This document shows, piece after piece, positions 17,821 to 25,483 of a stretch of DNA of 35,570 bases; position 1 is the first letter of the stretch, and every line of letters begins with the position of its first letter. The translations under genes and the position numbers were made by a program. Origin of the DNA: Chloroflexota bacterium (GTDB lineage Bacteria; Chloroflexota; Limnocylindria; Limnocylindrales; CSP1-4); contig PMKN01000090.1 in assembly GCA_003158675.1 (NCBI GenBank), forward strand, positions 1-35,570, in the 5' to 3' direction. The notes below the pieces were generated by a model that saw nothing but the letters and a program-made list of their open reading frames with translations, was not told the DNA's origin and did no database searches.

Positions 17821-17834
17821 TTGTGACACCCTAC

Positions 17835-17855
17835 ACCTTCAAGCTGCTTGAAGGT
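17835..17855 (-). promoter_or_regulatory. MerR-type operator: perfect 21-nt dyad ACCTTCAAGC-t-GCTTGAAGGT
   Basis: On the minus strand: TTGACC-(19 bp, containing most of the dyad)-TAGGGT-gtcacaa-ATG; 19-bp spacing is typical for MerR-controlled promoters. Confidence 0.85.
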
Positions 17856-18008
17856 CAAGGGTTGCGCCGAGTCCCGCCGAAATACCGTCGCGTTCCGCCG
17901 CAGACGGTGACCACCCCCTCGGCCGCCGCAAATCGGCCATCACAGGGCCGCACGCAATGGCGTCACAGACGCGTTCCTACATCGACGATCTTCCGAAGGG
18001 GGCGAGCC

Positions 18009-19439
18009 GTGAAGTCGGTCTTCTCGTGGAGTCGCACATGGCGTGAGCGCATCGCGCTCGTAACGCTCACCGCAATGATGGCGGCCGGTTGCGTTGGGGG
18101 GACTCCGAGCGGCTCCGACTCAGTCTTGCCAGCAGCCAGCCCGACCGCTGGGGCGTCGGCATCGGTTGCACCCGTGGCCGCGCCGACAGGGGCGCCAACG
18201 GCCGCGCCAACGGCCGCGCCGACAGCAGCGCCAACGGCCGCGACGGACCCGCTCCCAAGCGTTCCGCCGGCTCCTTCGGGCACCTGGAAAGGCATCCACT
18301 GGACCGCGCTATCTGCCACTCCCGCGATCGGGATCCAAAGCGATCCGTCCGCCGGCTCGACGTTCCAGGTCTTCGGCTGGAGCCGCGGCTACGTCGGCTT
18401 CGCGATCACCCCCTCCGAGTCTGGCGTCGACCAGTCGACCGGCCAGATTGTCTATCCAGAGCCCACGGTCGTCTCCAGCTACTCGGCCGACGGTCTGCAC
18501 TGGCATGTCGGGCAGGAGCTTGATCTCGTCGCCGCGGGCTCCCAGTACCTCCAGGAGATCCGATCGGTCATCGAAGGCCCGGCGGGTTTGCTGGCCGTCG
18601 GCTGGTCCGCGGCATGCGGCTCGGAGTTCCTGGATTCGCTGTGGACTTCCTCGGACGGGATCTCGTGGCATCCGGTTGACGTCAGCAAGGTGTTCGGAGC
18701 TGTCGGCGCCGGAATAACGCATGTTTCGGGTGGAGCGGCCGGGTATGTCGCCGTTGCCTACAACGGCGCCGGCGTGTGGACTTCGAAGGACGGCTCCGGC
18801 TGGCAGCCCGTCGCCCTCAACACCGGTCCTTTCGAGGACGCCCTCGTGAACGATGGCACGACGCTAACAGGCGGCTTTGTGCTGGCCGGCACCGCCGGAA
18901 CTCGAGATTGCGCGGTAACTGTCACGGATGGTTCGACTCCTGCGCCAGTCTTCAAGACGGCGTCCGTCTGGTGGTCCGCCGACAGTTCCGGCTGGACGCG
19001 CGTCTCGCTGCCAGGTGCCGTCGCCCGCTCCGACTACCAGGACATCTGGGTTGCGCGCCTCAGCGATGGAGCGATGTTGGTCGTCGATGACGTCTGGGCG
19101 ACAGGGCACCGATCCGCCTGGGCCTCGAAAGACGGCCGGACCTGGGCCGTAGCCAATCTGCCGCAGGACGTGGGCCAGCCTGACATCGTCTCGGGCGTCC
19201 AGCAGAACCTGGTTGTCGAACCGGCCCGGGGCCCTGACATGTTGGGCGACCTCCGGCTGCACACGTTCGACGACAGCTTCGCGCTCGTCTCTGTGGGCCA
19301 GAGCGGTGCCGTGCCCCAGCTTGTCTATCCCAGCGGAGGAATGGGCAGATATGGTCTGGTCGCCCTCGGCCCGACGGGCGTCGTCGTGACAAATGCCGAT
19401 GGCAGTCAAATCTGGTTCGGGACGCCTTCCGCGAAATAG
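18009..19439 (+). CDS. Predicted lipoprotein with Thr/Ala/Pro-rich linker and beta-propeller-like repeats
   Basis: Likely GTG start at 18009; signal peptide ERIALVTLTAMMAAGC; APTAAPTAAPTAAPTAA linker; repeated W(T/S)S(S/K)DG.SW motifs resembling BNR/exo-sialidase-like propeller repeats. Confidence 0.78.
   Translation: MKSVFSWSRTWRERIALVTLTAMMAAGCVGGTPSGSDSVLPAASPTAGASASVAPVAAPTGAPTAAPTAAPTAAPTAATDPLPSVPPAPSGTWKGIHWTALSATPAIGIQSDPSAGSTFQVFGWSRGYVGFAITPSESGVDQSTGQIVYPEPTVVSSYSADGLHWHVGQELDLVAAGSQYLQEIRSVIEGPAGLLAVGWSAACGSEFLDSLWTSSDGISWHPVDVSKVFGAVGAGITHVSGGAAGYVAVAYNGAGVWTSKDGSGWQPVALNTGPFEDALVNDGTTLTGGFVLAGTAGTRDCAVTVTDGSTPAPVFKTASVWWSADSSGWTRVSLPGAVARSDYQDIWVARLSDGAMLVVDDVWATGHRSAWASKDGRTWAVANLPQDVGQPDIVSGVQQNLVVEPARGPDMLGDLRLHTFDDSFALVSVGQSGAVPQLVYPSGGMGRYGLVALGPTGVVVTNADGSQIWFGTPSAK
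18183..18242 (+). repeat. Short (12-bp period) repeat encoding PTAA linker units
   Basis: GGCGCCAACGGCCGCGCCAACGGCCGCGCCGACAGCAGCGCCAACGGCC. Confidence 0.75.
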
Positions 19440-19497
19440 CCTCGATCCCCTGGCAACGACCCCGGGGCCGGTCCCGATTGCTCTTTTGCCGAATCGG

Positions 19498-19842
19498 CTA
19501 CTCGGCGGACCGGCCTGGTAGCGTCTCAATCTTGCCCGAGAGGGCAGCCACGGGCCGAGCCGGACCGGCCGCGAGCGAGCCAGCCAGCTCCCGGAATCGA
19601 GCCACCGCCTCCGGACGAATGCTGTACCAGATCCAGGTCCCGCGCCGTTCATTCGTCACCCAACCGGCCTCGCGCAAGACCCGGAGGTGATGCGACACGG
19701 TGGGCTGGCCGATCCCGCAGCAATCCGAGAAATCGCACGCGCAGATGGCGCCCTGGGCGCTCAGCTGGCGCAGGATCGACAACCGGGTGGGATCGGCTGA
19801 GGCCTGGAGGAGGAGGACATCTGGATCCGTGGCGCGCTTCAT
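19498..19842 (-). CDS. arsR: ArsR-family arsenic-type repressor
   Basis: Start MKRATDPDVLLLQASADPTRLSILRQLSAQGAICACDFSDCCGIGQPTVSHHLRVLREAGWVTNERRGTWIWYSI; candidate thiol site CAC...CC at the recognition helix. Confidence 0.9.
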   Translation of the reverse strand: MKRATDPDVLLLQASADPTRLSILRQLSAQGAICACDFSDCCGIGQPTVSHHLRVLREAGWVTNERRGTWIWYSIRPEAVARFRELAGSLAAGPARPVAALSGKIETLPGRSAE

Positions 19843-19861
19843 GCACCCAGAATATCGACCG

Positions 19862-19899
19862 CAATAGATATTGACAAGTACCGATATAGACACTATCGT
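19862..19899 (+). promoter_or_regulatory. Promoter with overlapping ArsR operator-like inverted repeat
   Basis: CAATA-ga-TATTG at 19862-19873 overlaps TTGACA (-35, 19871-19876); 17-bp spacer; TATCGT (-10, 19894-19899). Confidence 0.7.
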
Positions 19900-19926
19900 A
19901 CGCTTCGGAAGGAGATCGAAACACCA

Positions 19927-20091
19927 ATGTCGATTTACCACAGTCCTGAGATCGTCCAGCTCCTGATGGCCGAGCGACTCCGCGAGGCAGAGCGCTCGCG
20001 CCGCGGGAGCCGCCCGCACGGACCACAGGTCCCGAGCCAACTTCGACGCCTCTTCGTCGGCGCCCAGACTCCCGCCCCGTGCGCCTGCTAA
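19927..20091 (+). CDS. Small 54-aa protein preceding arsM
   Basis: ATG TCG ATT TAC CAC ... TGC GCC TGC TAA; MSIYHSPEIVQLLMAERLREAERSRRGSRPHGPQVPSQLRRLFVGAQTPAPCAC; preceded by GGAAGGAGA. Below the ORF-track length cutoff. Confidence 0.6.
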   Translation: MSIYHSPEIVQLLMAERLREAERSRRGSRPHGPQVPSQLRRLFVGAQTPAPCAC

Positions 20092-20102
20092 GAGACATTC
20101 CG

Positions 20103-20912
20103 ATGACCGACATTCACGAAACCGTCCGTCTCCACTACGCACAGGCGGCCAGCGGCGTTCTCGACGGTCAGTCCTGCTGCGCCGCCGACGACAGATACGG
20201 GAGCCAGCTCTACTCCGCGCTCGAGCGCGACGAACTGCCTGACGCCGCCGTCATGGCATCGTTGGGCTGCGGCAACCCAATCGCCGTGGCGGAACTGCAT
20301 GAAGGCGAGCGGGTACTCGACCTCGGCTCGGGGGGCGGCATCGACGTACTCCTCTCCGCCAGGCGCGTCGGTCCGACGGGCCGCGCGTTCGGCCTGGATA
20401 TGACCGACGAAATGCTCGCCCTGGCGCGGCGGAACGCGGCCGAGGCCGGCGCCACGAACGTCGAGTTCCTCAAGGGCCACATCGAGGCGATCCCACTCCC
20501 TGCCGCGTCGATCGACGTCGTCATCAGCAACTGTGTCGTGAACCTGGCCGCCGACAAGCCGGCCGTCTTCCGTGAGATCGCCCGCGTGCTTCGTCCGGGC
20601 GGCCGCATCGGCATCACCGACATCGTCGCCGGCGACGCCCTGACTCCGCAGGAGCGAGCCGAACGCGGATCATATGCCGGCTGTCTGGCTGGGGCGCTCT
20701 CCTTCTCCGAATTCAACTCGGGGCTTGAGTCGGCCGGTCTGACAGAGATCTCGCTGAAGGTGAGCCACGAGGTCGCGGCTGGCATGTTCAGTGTCATCGT
20801 GAGGGCGAAGAAGCCCGTTGACGGACTGGCGGCCGTCGCTGACGCGGCGGCCAGTGCTGGCGACGCCACGGCTCCAGCCCGATCCTGCTGTGCGGGCGGG
20901 AACTGCCAGTGA
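20103..20912 (+). CDS. arsM: Arsenite S-adenosylmethionine methyltransferase
   Basis: MTDIHETVRLHYAQAASG...SCCAADDRYGSQLY...GCGNPIAVAELHEGERVLDLGSGGGIDVLLSARRVGPTGRAFGLDMTDEMLALAR...SNCVVNLAADKPAVFREIARVLRPGGR; C-terminal SCCAGGNC. Confidence 0.95.
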   Translation: MTDIHETVRLHYAQAASGVLDGQSCCAADDRYGSQLYSALERDELPDAAVMASLGCGNPIAVAELHEGERVLDLGSGGGIDVLLSARRVGPTGRAFGLDMTDEMLALARRNAAEAGATNVEFLKGHIEAIPLPAASIDVVISNCVVNLAADKPAVFREIARVLRPGGRIGITDIVAGDALTPQERAERGSYAGCLAGALSFSEFNSGLESAGLTEISLKVSHEVAAGMFSVIVRAKKPVDGLAAVADAAASAGDATAPARSCCAGGNCQ

Positions 20913-21367
20913 TCGGCATCGAAGCCGCTCGCGCGACCGACAGACCCGCGCTCGAGGGCCTGCTTCTCGCTAACGGCCTGCCAATTGCCGGGCTTGAGTT
21001 CGCCCTGGGCACGGCCGTCGTCGCCCGACAGGATGGCCGCATCGTTGGCTGCGCCGCAGTCGAGGTCTATGGCTCGGCTGGCCTGCTTCGATCGGTCTGC
21101 GTTGAGCCCAGACAGCGCGGCCTCGGCCTGGGCCGGCGTCTCGTCGAGCAGGCCCTGGACGTCGTACGGAAACGCGGCGTCGGCGAAATCTACCTTCTCA
21201 CCGAAACCGCCGCCGAATGGTTCCCCCGGCTCGGCTTCGAGCCCGGGCGACGGGAGGACGCGCCCGAGGCGATCCAAGCCTCGCCCGAATTCACGGGCGC
21301 CTGCCCCGTAGGCGCCACGTTCTTCCGCAAGCACCTGAACCCGGCCGCGGCTACCGCCGTCGGCTAG
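20909..21367 (+). CDS. arsN2: GNAT N-acetyltransferase, ArsN2-like (arsenic resistance)
   Basis: GTG start overlapping the arsM stop; LRSVCVEPRQRGLGLGRRLVEQAL...EIYLLTETAAEWFPRLGFEPGRREDAPEAIQASPEFTGACPVGATFFRKHL. Confidence 0.8.
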   Translation: MIGIEAARATDRPALEGLLLANGLPIAGLEFALGTAVVARQDGRIVGCAAVEVYGSAGLLRSVCVEPRQRGLGLGRRLVEQALDVVRKRGVGEIYLLTETAAEWFPRLGFEPGRREDAPEAIQASPEFTGACPVGATFFRKHLNPAAATAVG

Positions 21368-21469
21368 ACCCCGTTCCCAGAGGTCCCGAGGCCGAATCCA
21401 GTTCGCTTCGACCCTTCGGTCACGTCCGGTCGTGGGCGCCGCCCCGAATTGGCCGCCTATCATGGCCCC

Positions 21470-21931
21470 ATGCAGACGCGTCAATCGACGGCCGATCCGA
21501 GGGCAGCGGAACTGACTCGCGCCCTGGACGAGGCCGGCCATCGGATGACCGGCTCGCGGCGCGCCGTGGCGGAGCTGATCGCCAGTCGTGATGGCGCCTT
21601 CGAAACGGCGGACCTGGTGGCCGACTCGCGGCGCCGCAAGCTGGGTGTCGCGCGAGCCACGATCTTTCGAACTCTCGAGTTGCTCGTGGGCCTGGGCGCC
21701 GTGGAGCGGCTGGACCTTCCGAGCGGCGCGCATTCCTACGTGCGCTGCGAAACCACCCGCCACCACCACCACCTGGTGTGCATCCGTTGTCAACGGGCGG
21801 TAGACCTGGAGGACCTGGGTATGACGGCAATCGTTACCGAAGTGGAACGGCGGACGGGCTACAAGGTTGACCGTCACCGGGTCGAGCTGTTCGGGCTGTG
21901 CCCATCCTGTCAGGCAGCGACTTCGACCTGA
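21470..21931 (+). CDS. Fur-family regulator (probably Zur-like, by context)
   Basis: MQTRQSTADPRAAELTRALDEAGHRMTGSRRAVAELI...ATIFRTLELLVGLGAVERLDLPSGAHSYVRCETTRHHHHLVCIRCQRAVDLED...GLCPSC. Confidence 0.9.
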   Translation: MQTRQSTADPRAAELTRALDEAGHRMTGSRRAVAELIASRDGAFETADLVADSRRRKLGVARATIFRTLELLVGLGAVERLDLPSGAHSYVRCETTRHHHHLVCIRCQRAVDLEDLGMTAIVTEVERRTGYKVDRHRVELFGLCPSCQAATST

Positions 21932-21955
21932 CGGACTGCGCCGCCGGCCGCTCAC

Positions 21956-22801
21956 CTAGCTGCCGAATGCTCCCGACGGATGTCCGATCCGACCGGCCAC
22001 GAGCGTACTCATCAGGACGACGCAAAAGACCGCGCTCTCGACCAGGACCACTGTGGCGCCGCTCGCCGAATTGAGCCAGTAGCTGCAGTAGAGGCCCACG
22101 ATTGGACAGAACACGCCGATAGACCCAGCTATCACGACAAGACGGCCGAAGCTCTTCGAGATCACTTGGGCCGTGGCCGCGGGAGTAACCAGCATCGCCA
22201 CCACGAGGATGATCCCCACCGACTGCAGGCTGATCACGATGGTGAGGGCGATGAGGGCCAGCAGCAGGTAATCCAAGCGTCCAACCGGAAGCCCCGAGGC
22301 CGCGGCACCGAGGGGATCGAATGTCGCGTACAAGAGCTCTTTCCAGAGCAGGGCCACCGTCCCGAGAACAAGCGCCGCCAGAACCGCGAGCGAGATCAAA
22401 TCGCTCATCCCGATTCCCAGCACCTCGCCGAAGAGAAACCCGAAGAGATCGCCGACGTAGTTGGGGATCAAGCTGAACAGGAAGACGCCAAGGGCGAACA
22501 TGCCTGCGAACAGGACCCCGGTGGCGGTGTCGCTCCGGAGCTTGCCCTGCCGGGTGACCCAGCCGATGGCCAGGGCCGTTCCCACCGCCGCAATGGATGC
22601 ACCGAAGTAGAACGGCACCTTCAGCAGGTAGGCGACCACGACCCCCGGAAACGCAGAGTGGCTGAGCGCGTCGCCCATGAAGGCCAATCCCCGCAAGACC
22701 ATATAGCTGCCGACCGTCGCGCACACCAGCCCAACGATCGACGAGGCGGCCAGGGCCCGCAAGAAGAACGGATATGCGAGCGGATCCAAGACGAGGTTCA
22801 T
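21956..22801 (-). CDS. znuB: Metal (Zn/Mn) ABC transporter permease
   Basis: 281 aa; FFLRALAASSIVGLVCATVGSYMVLRGLAFMGDALSHSAFPGVVVAYLL, ABC-3 family. Confidence 0.92.
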   Translation of the reverse strand: MNLVLDPLAYPFFLRALAASSIVGLVCATVGSYMVLRGLAFMGDALSHSAFPGVVVAYLLKVPFYFGASIAAVGTALAIGWVTRQGKLRSDTATGVLFAGMFALGVFLFSLIPNYVGDLFGFLFGEVLGIGMSDLISLAVLAALVLGTVALLWKELLYATFDPLGAAASGLPVGRLDYLLLALIALTIVISLQSVGIILVVAMLVTPAATAQVISKSFGRLVVIAGSIGVFCPIVGLYCSYWLNSASGATVVLVESAVFCVVLMSTLVAGRIGHPSGAFGS

Positions 22802-23664
22802 GACCGACCCGCCGGATGGTCTTCGTGGAAGTGCCGCTCGGAGCCCGCCGGATCGTCGTGGTGGTGCGAGTCGTCGAGGATGCCGAGGTTGTCGCCCAAC
22901 ACGAGCAGATGGCCGCCGTATGTCTGGGACAGGATCTCGGGGTCGGTCAGCAGCGTTGCCGGGCCGGACGCCACGATGCGGCGATTGACGGCTACGACGG
23001 ACTTGAAGTGCTTCACGGCGGCGCCGAGATCGTGCGTGGTCGCGACGACTGCCTTGCCCTTCTCAGCCTCAGCCGAAAGCAGGGCCATGATCGCCTCCTG
23101 GGTCGGGACGTCGACACCGGTGACCGGTTCGTCGAGCAGGTATAGGTCGGCATCCGCGGCCATCGCCCGGGCCAGGAAGGCGCGGCGGCGCTGGCCTCCC
23201 GACAGCGCTCCGATCGGCGTGCGGGCTCGGCCCAGCATGTCGACCCGCTCCAGGGCCGTGCTTACCGCCTCACGATCGGCGCGGCCGGGCTGGCGCAGCG
23301 GCCCCAACCGCGGATACCGGCCCATCATCGCAACGTTCCAGACATTCACCGGGAACGACCAGTCGACGAGCTCCGCCTGCGGCACATAGGCAACTCGGTG
23401 AGCCTCGCGGCCGGCGGCGGCGCCAAGAACCTCGATGCTGCCGGTCCAGGGCTTCAGGACTCCGGCGATGAGTTTGAGCAGCGTGGACTTGCCGCCGCCG
23501 TTGGGCCCCACGACTGCCACAAGGGCCCCGACCGGGATTTCGAGGTGCACGTCCTCGAGGGCCACTCGGGCTCCATAACCTGCCGTGACCCCCTGCAGAC
23601 GGATCGCCATGGCCGGTACACCGACCGCCTCCATGGGTCCGCCGGTCTTCGAGGCCGCCTTCAT
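22798..23664 (-). CDS. znuC: Metal ABC transporter ATP-binding protein
   Basis: VVGPNGGGKSTLLKLIAGVL, LSGGQRRRAFLARAMAADADLYLLDEPVTGVD; ATGA overlaps on both sides. Confidence 0.93.
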   Translation of the reverse strand: MKAASKTGGPMEAVGVPAMAIRLQGVTAGYGARVALEDVHLEIPVGALVAVVGPNGGGKSTLLKLIAGVLKPWTGSIEVLGAAAGREAHRVAYVPQAELVDWSFPVNVWNVAMMGRYPRLGPLRQPGRADREAVSTALERVDMLGRARTPIGALSGGQRRRAFLARAMAADADLYLLDEPVTGVDVPTQEAIMALLSAEAEKGKAVVATTHDLGAAVKHFKSVVAVNRRIVASGPATLLTDPEILSQTYGGHLLVLGDNLGILDDSHHHDDPAGSERHFHEDHPAGRS

Positions 23665-24566
23665 CGAAGCGCTCCGACCAGTTGCGTCGTGTCCCAGCGA
23701 ATGACTCCTTCGTAGCTGTCGACCGGTGGATCGCCCAGGGCGTCGTCATAAAGATCGGCGACCACCTTGCAGTTGGCCTCCGCTGCCAGCTGATCGACGA
23801 GTTTCGTGGGGAACTGGCTCTCGGCGAAGATGGCCTTCACTCCAGCGCTCTTTATGGCCGTGATCAACTGCGCCGTGTAGCCCGCGTTGGGATCCTGGCC
23901 AGGCGCCTCGACGGCGACGCCGACGATCGTAATGCCGTACTCGCGGGCGTAATAGGGAAATGCGTCGTGGAAAGTCACGAGCTTCCGGTTCGCTTCCGGG
24001 ATGGTCGCGATCTGGGCCCGGACCCAGGCGTCCAGGGTTTCGAGCTGCCGCTTGTAGGCCGCGGCCTGAACGTCGAACGTCTGGGCGTGCGCCGGGTCGG
24101 CGGACTTGAGCGCAGCCGCGATACGATCCACGTACAGTTCCACGTACTTCACGTCCATGAACAGGTGGGGGTTCTGCGTGCTGGCGGTCTCGCCCGGCAG
24201 CAGGGTGACGCCCGGCAAATCGACGCCAAGCTTGAGCAGCGGAGTGCCCTCGGCCGCCGCATTCGTGATCGTCTTGGTGAGCCAATCGTCGAGTCCGAGG
24301 CCGTTCATGATCAACAGCTTCGCCGAGGCGATCGTTCGCACGTCCGCGGGTCGGGGCTCGAAAGTGTGGACATCGGCATTCTTGGGGACCAGGCTTGTTA
24401 CTGATACCAGGTCGCCGCCGACGCTTGCGGTCATGTCGGCGAACACAGTGGTCGTCGCCACGACTGCCAACTTTCCGCTGGAACCGACGGGCGCGGGCGC
24501 ACCGACGCATCCGCCCGCAAGGACGGCCGAGGCCATGATGAATGCGATCGAGCGACTCAATCTCAA
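23661..24566 (-). CDS. znuA: Metal ABC transporter substrate-binding lipoprotein
   Basis: Likely TTG start at 24566 after GGGAG: MRLSRSIAFIMASAVLAGGC signal/lipobox; VVATTTVFADMTASVGGDLVSVTSLVPKNADVHTFEPRPADVR. The ORF track extends the frame to 24635. Confidence 0.88.
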   Translation of the reverse strand: MRLSRSIAFIMASAVLAGGCVGAPAPVGSSGKLAVVATTTVFADMTASVGGDLVSVTSLVPKNADVHTFEPRPADVRTIASAKLLIMNGLGLDDWLTKTITNAAAEGTPLLKLGVDLPGVTLLPGETASTQNPHLFMDVKYVELYVDRIAAALKSADPAHAQTFDVQAAAYKRQLETLDAWVRAQIATIPEANRKLVTFHDAFPYYAREYGITIVGVAVEAPGQDPNAGYTAQLITAIKSAGVKAIFAESQFPTKLVDQLAAEANCKVVADLYDDALGDPPVDSYEGVIRWDTTQLVGALR

Positions 24567-24633
24567 CGCGCTGCTCCCAGGATGGTCTCGTCCACCTCTC
24601 CGGTGAACAGTACCACTATTGAGATTCAGTCGC
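24552..24633 (-). promoter_or_regulatory. Long imperfect inverted repeat spanning the znuA leader and start codon
   Basis: GCGACTCAATCTCAA (24552-24566) and TTGAGATTCAGTCGC (24619-24633): 14 of 15 positions complementary, 52-nt loop. Confidence 0.7.
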
Positions 24634-24674
24634 ATCTGTCGGGACGAGGCCGGGAGGCCACCCGGAGGCGAGGG

Positions 24675-25289
24675 TCAGACCCCGATCGGCTCCCGCACCA
24701 AGATGACGGTGATCCGGCCCGGGGTCGGCTCTGCGTTCAGCACCAGCACCTTGTTGATTGCGCTGTGCCGTCCGAATGCCGCCTGGATCTTGGCGTCTTC
24801 AGTCGGATAGCTGTACTCCTCGATCCGGCGCAAGGCCGTGGCCAGGTCCGGAACGATCTTCTGCGCACCGACGACCAGGATCACGCGGCCCGCTCCGAAA
24901 CCGATCGGGCCGAGCTGGCTACCCGTCATCGACGCGATCACCAATCGGCCATCCTCGGTGGCGGCCTGAACGCTGTTGATCTGCACGTCGGGCGCCGCGC
25001 CGAGCCTCTTGATCTCGCGCATCTGCGTCGCCCGGTCCATTGCTCGCGTGCGGGGCCGGACCGCGTCGTAGCGGCCGCTCTTCTCGATGACCTCCGTCAC
25101 GCCGATCTCGTCGAGCGTGGCCGACGCGCCTTGGCCGACCTCGACGCCCTCGGGCACCAGGCTGAGCAGAAGCTCGCGGGCTCCGGCCGCGTCAGCGACG
25201 ATTCGGACATCCATGCCATGCGAGACGAGTGCCTCGGCCGCCCTGTCGAAGGCAGCATGATCGGCCGGCCGGGCGAATTCCTCGTTCAC
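24675..25289 (-). CDS. LUD domain protein (LutC/YkgG-like)
   Basis: GTG start at 25289; AFDRAAEALVSHGMDVRIVADAAGARELLLSLVPEGVEVGQGASATLDEIGVTEVI...GRLVIASMTGSQLGPIGFGAGRVILVVGAQKIVPDLATALRRIEEY. Confidence 0.85.
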   Translation of the reverse strand: MNEEFARPADHAAFDRAAEALVSHGMDVRIVADAAGARELLLSLVPEGVEVGQGASATLDEIGVTEVIEKSGRYDAVRPRTRAMDRATQMREIKRLGAAPDVQINSVQAATEDGRLVIASMTGSQLGPIGFGAGRVILVVGAQKIVPDLATALRRIEEYSYPTEDAKIQAAFGRHSAINKVLVLNAEPTPGRITVILVREPIGV

Positions 25290-25435
25290 CGGCAGAAGCT
25301 CGATCCGTTGTCTGTGATGGTCATCTCTACTCCGGGATCGTGGCGCGTCGCATCGGGGAGACGTCTCGCCTGCGGCGACCATTGCGCCGTCGCCTCGGCG
25401 ACCTGTCTGCACTCATTATCATGTATACGTGCATC

Positions 25436-25449
25436 GTTACCGTGGTAAC
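25436..25449. promoter_or_regulatory. Candidate operator: GTTACC-gt-GGTAAC inverted repeat upstream of marR
   Basis: Perfect 6-bp arms, 2-nt centre, 34 bp before the MarR start, in an AT-richer divergent promoter region. Confidence 0.55.
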
Positions 25450-25483
25450 ATTGCTACGTCAACCATACCAGGGACGATAGTGT

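Noticed and set aside
20210-21955. 581-aa minus-strand ORF opposite arsM/arsN2/fur
   Set aside because: Shadow ORF of high-GC coding DNA; composition is Arg/Pro/Ser-rich without recognisable domains, and the plus-strand proteins are clearly conserved families.
21980-23389. 469-aa plus-strand ORF opposite znuB/znuC
   Set aside because: Antisense to clear ABC transporter genes; His/Arg/Gln-rich low-quality translation.
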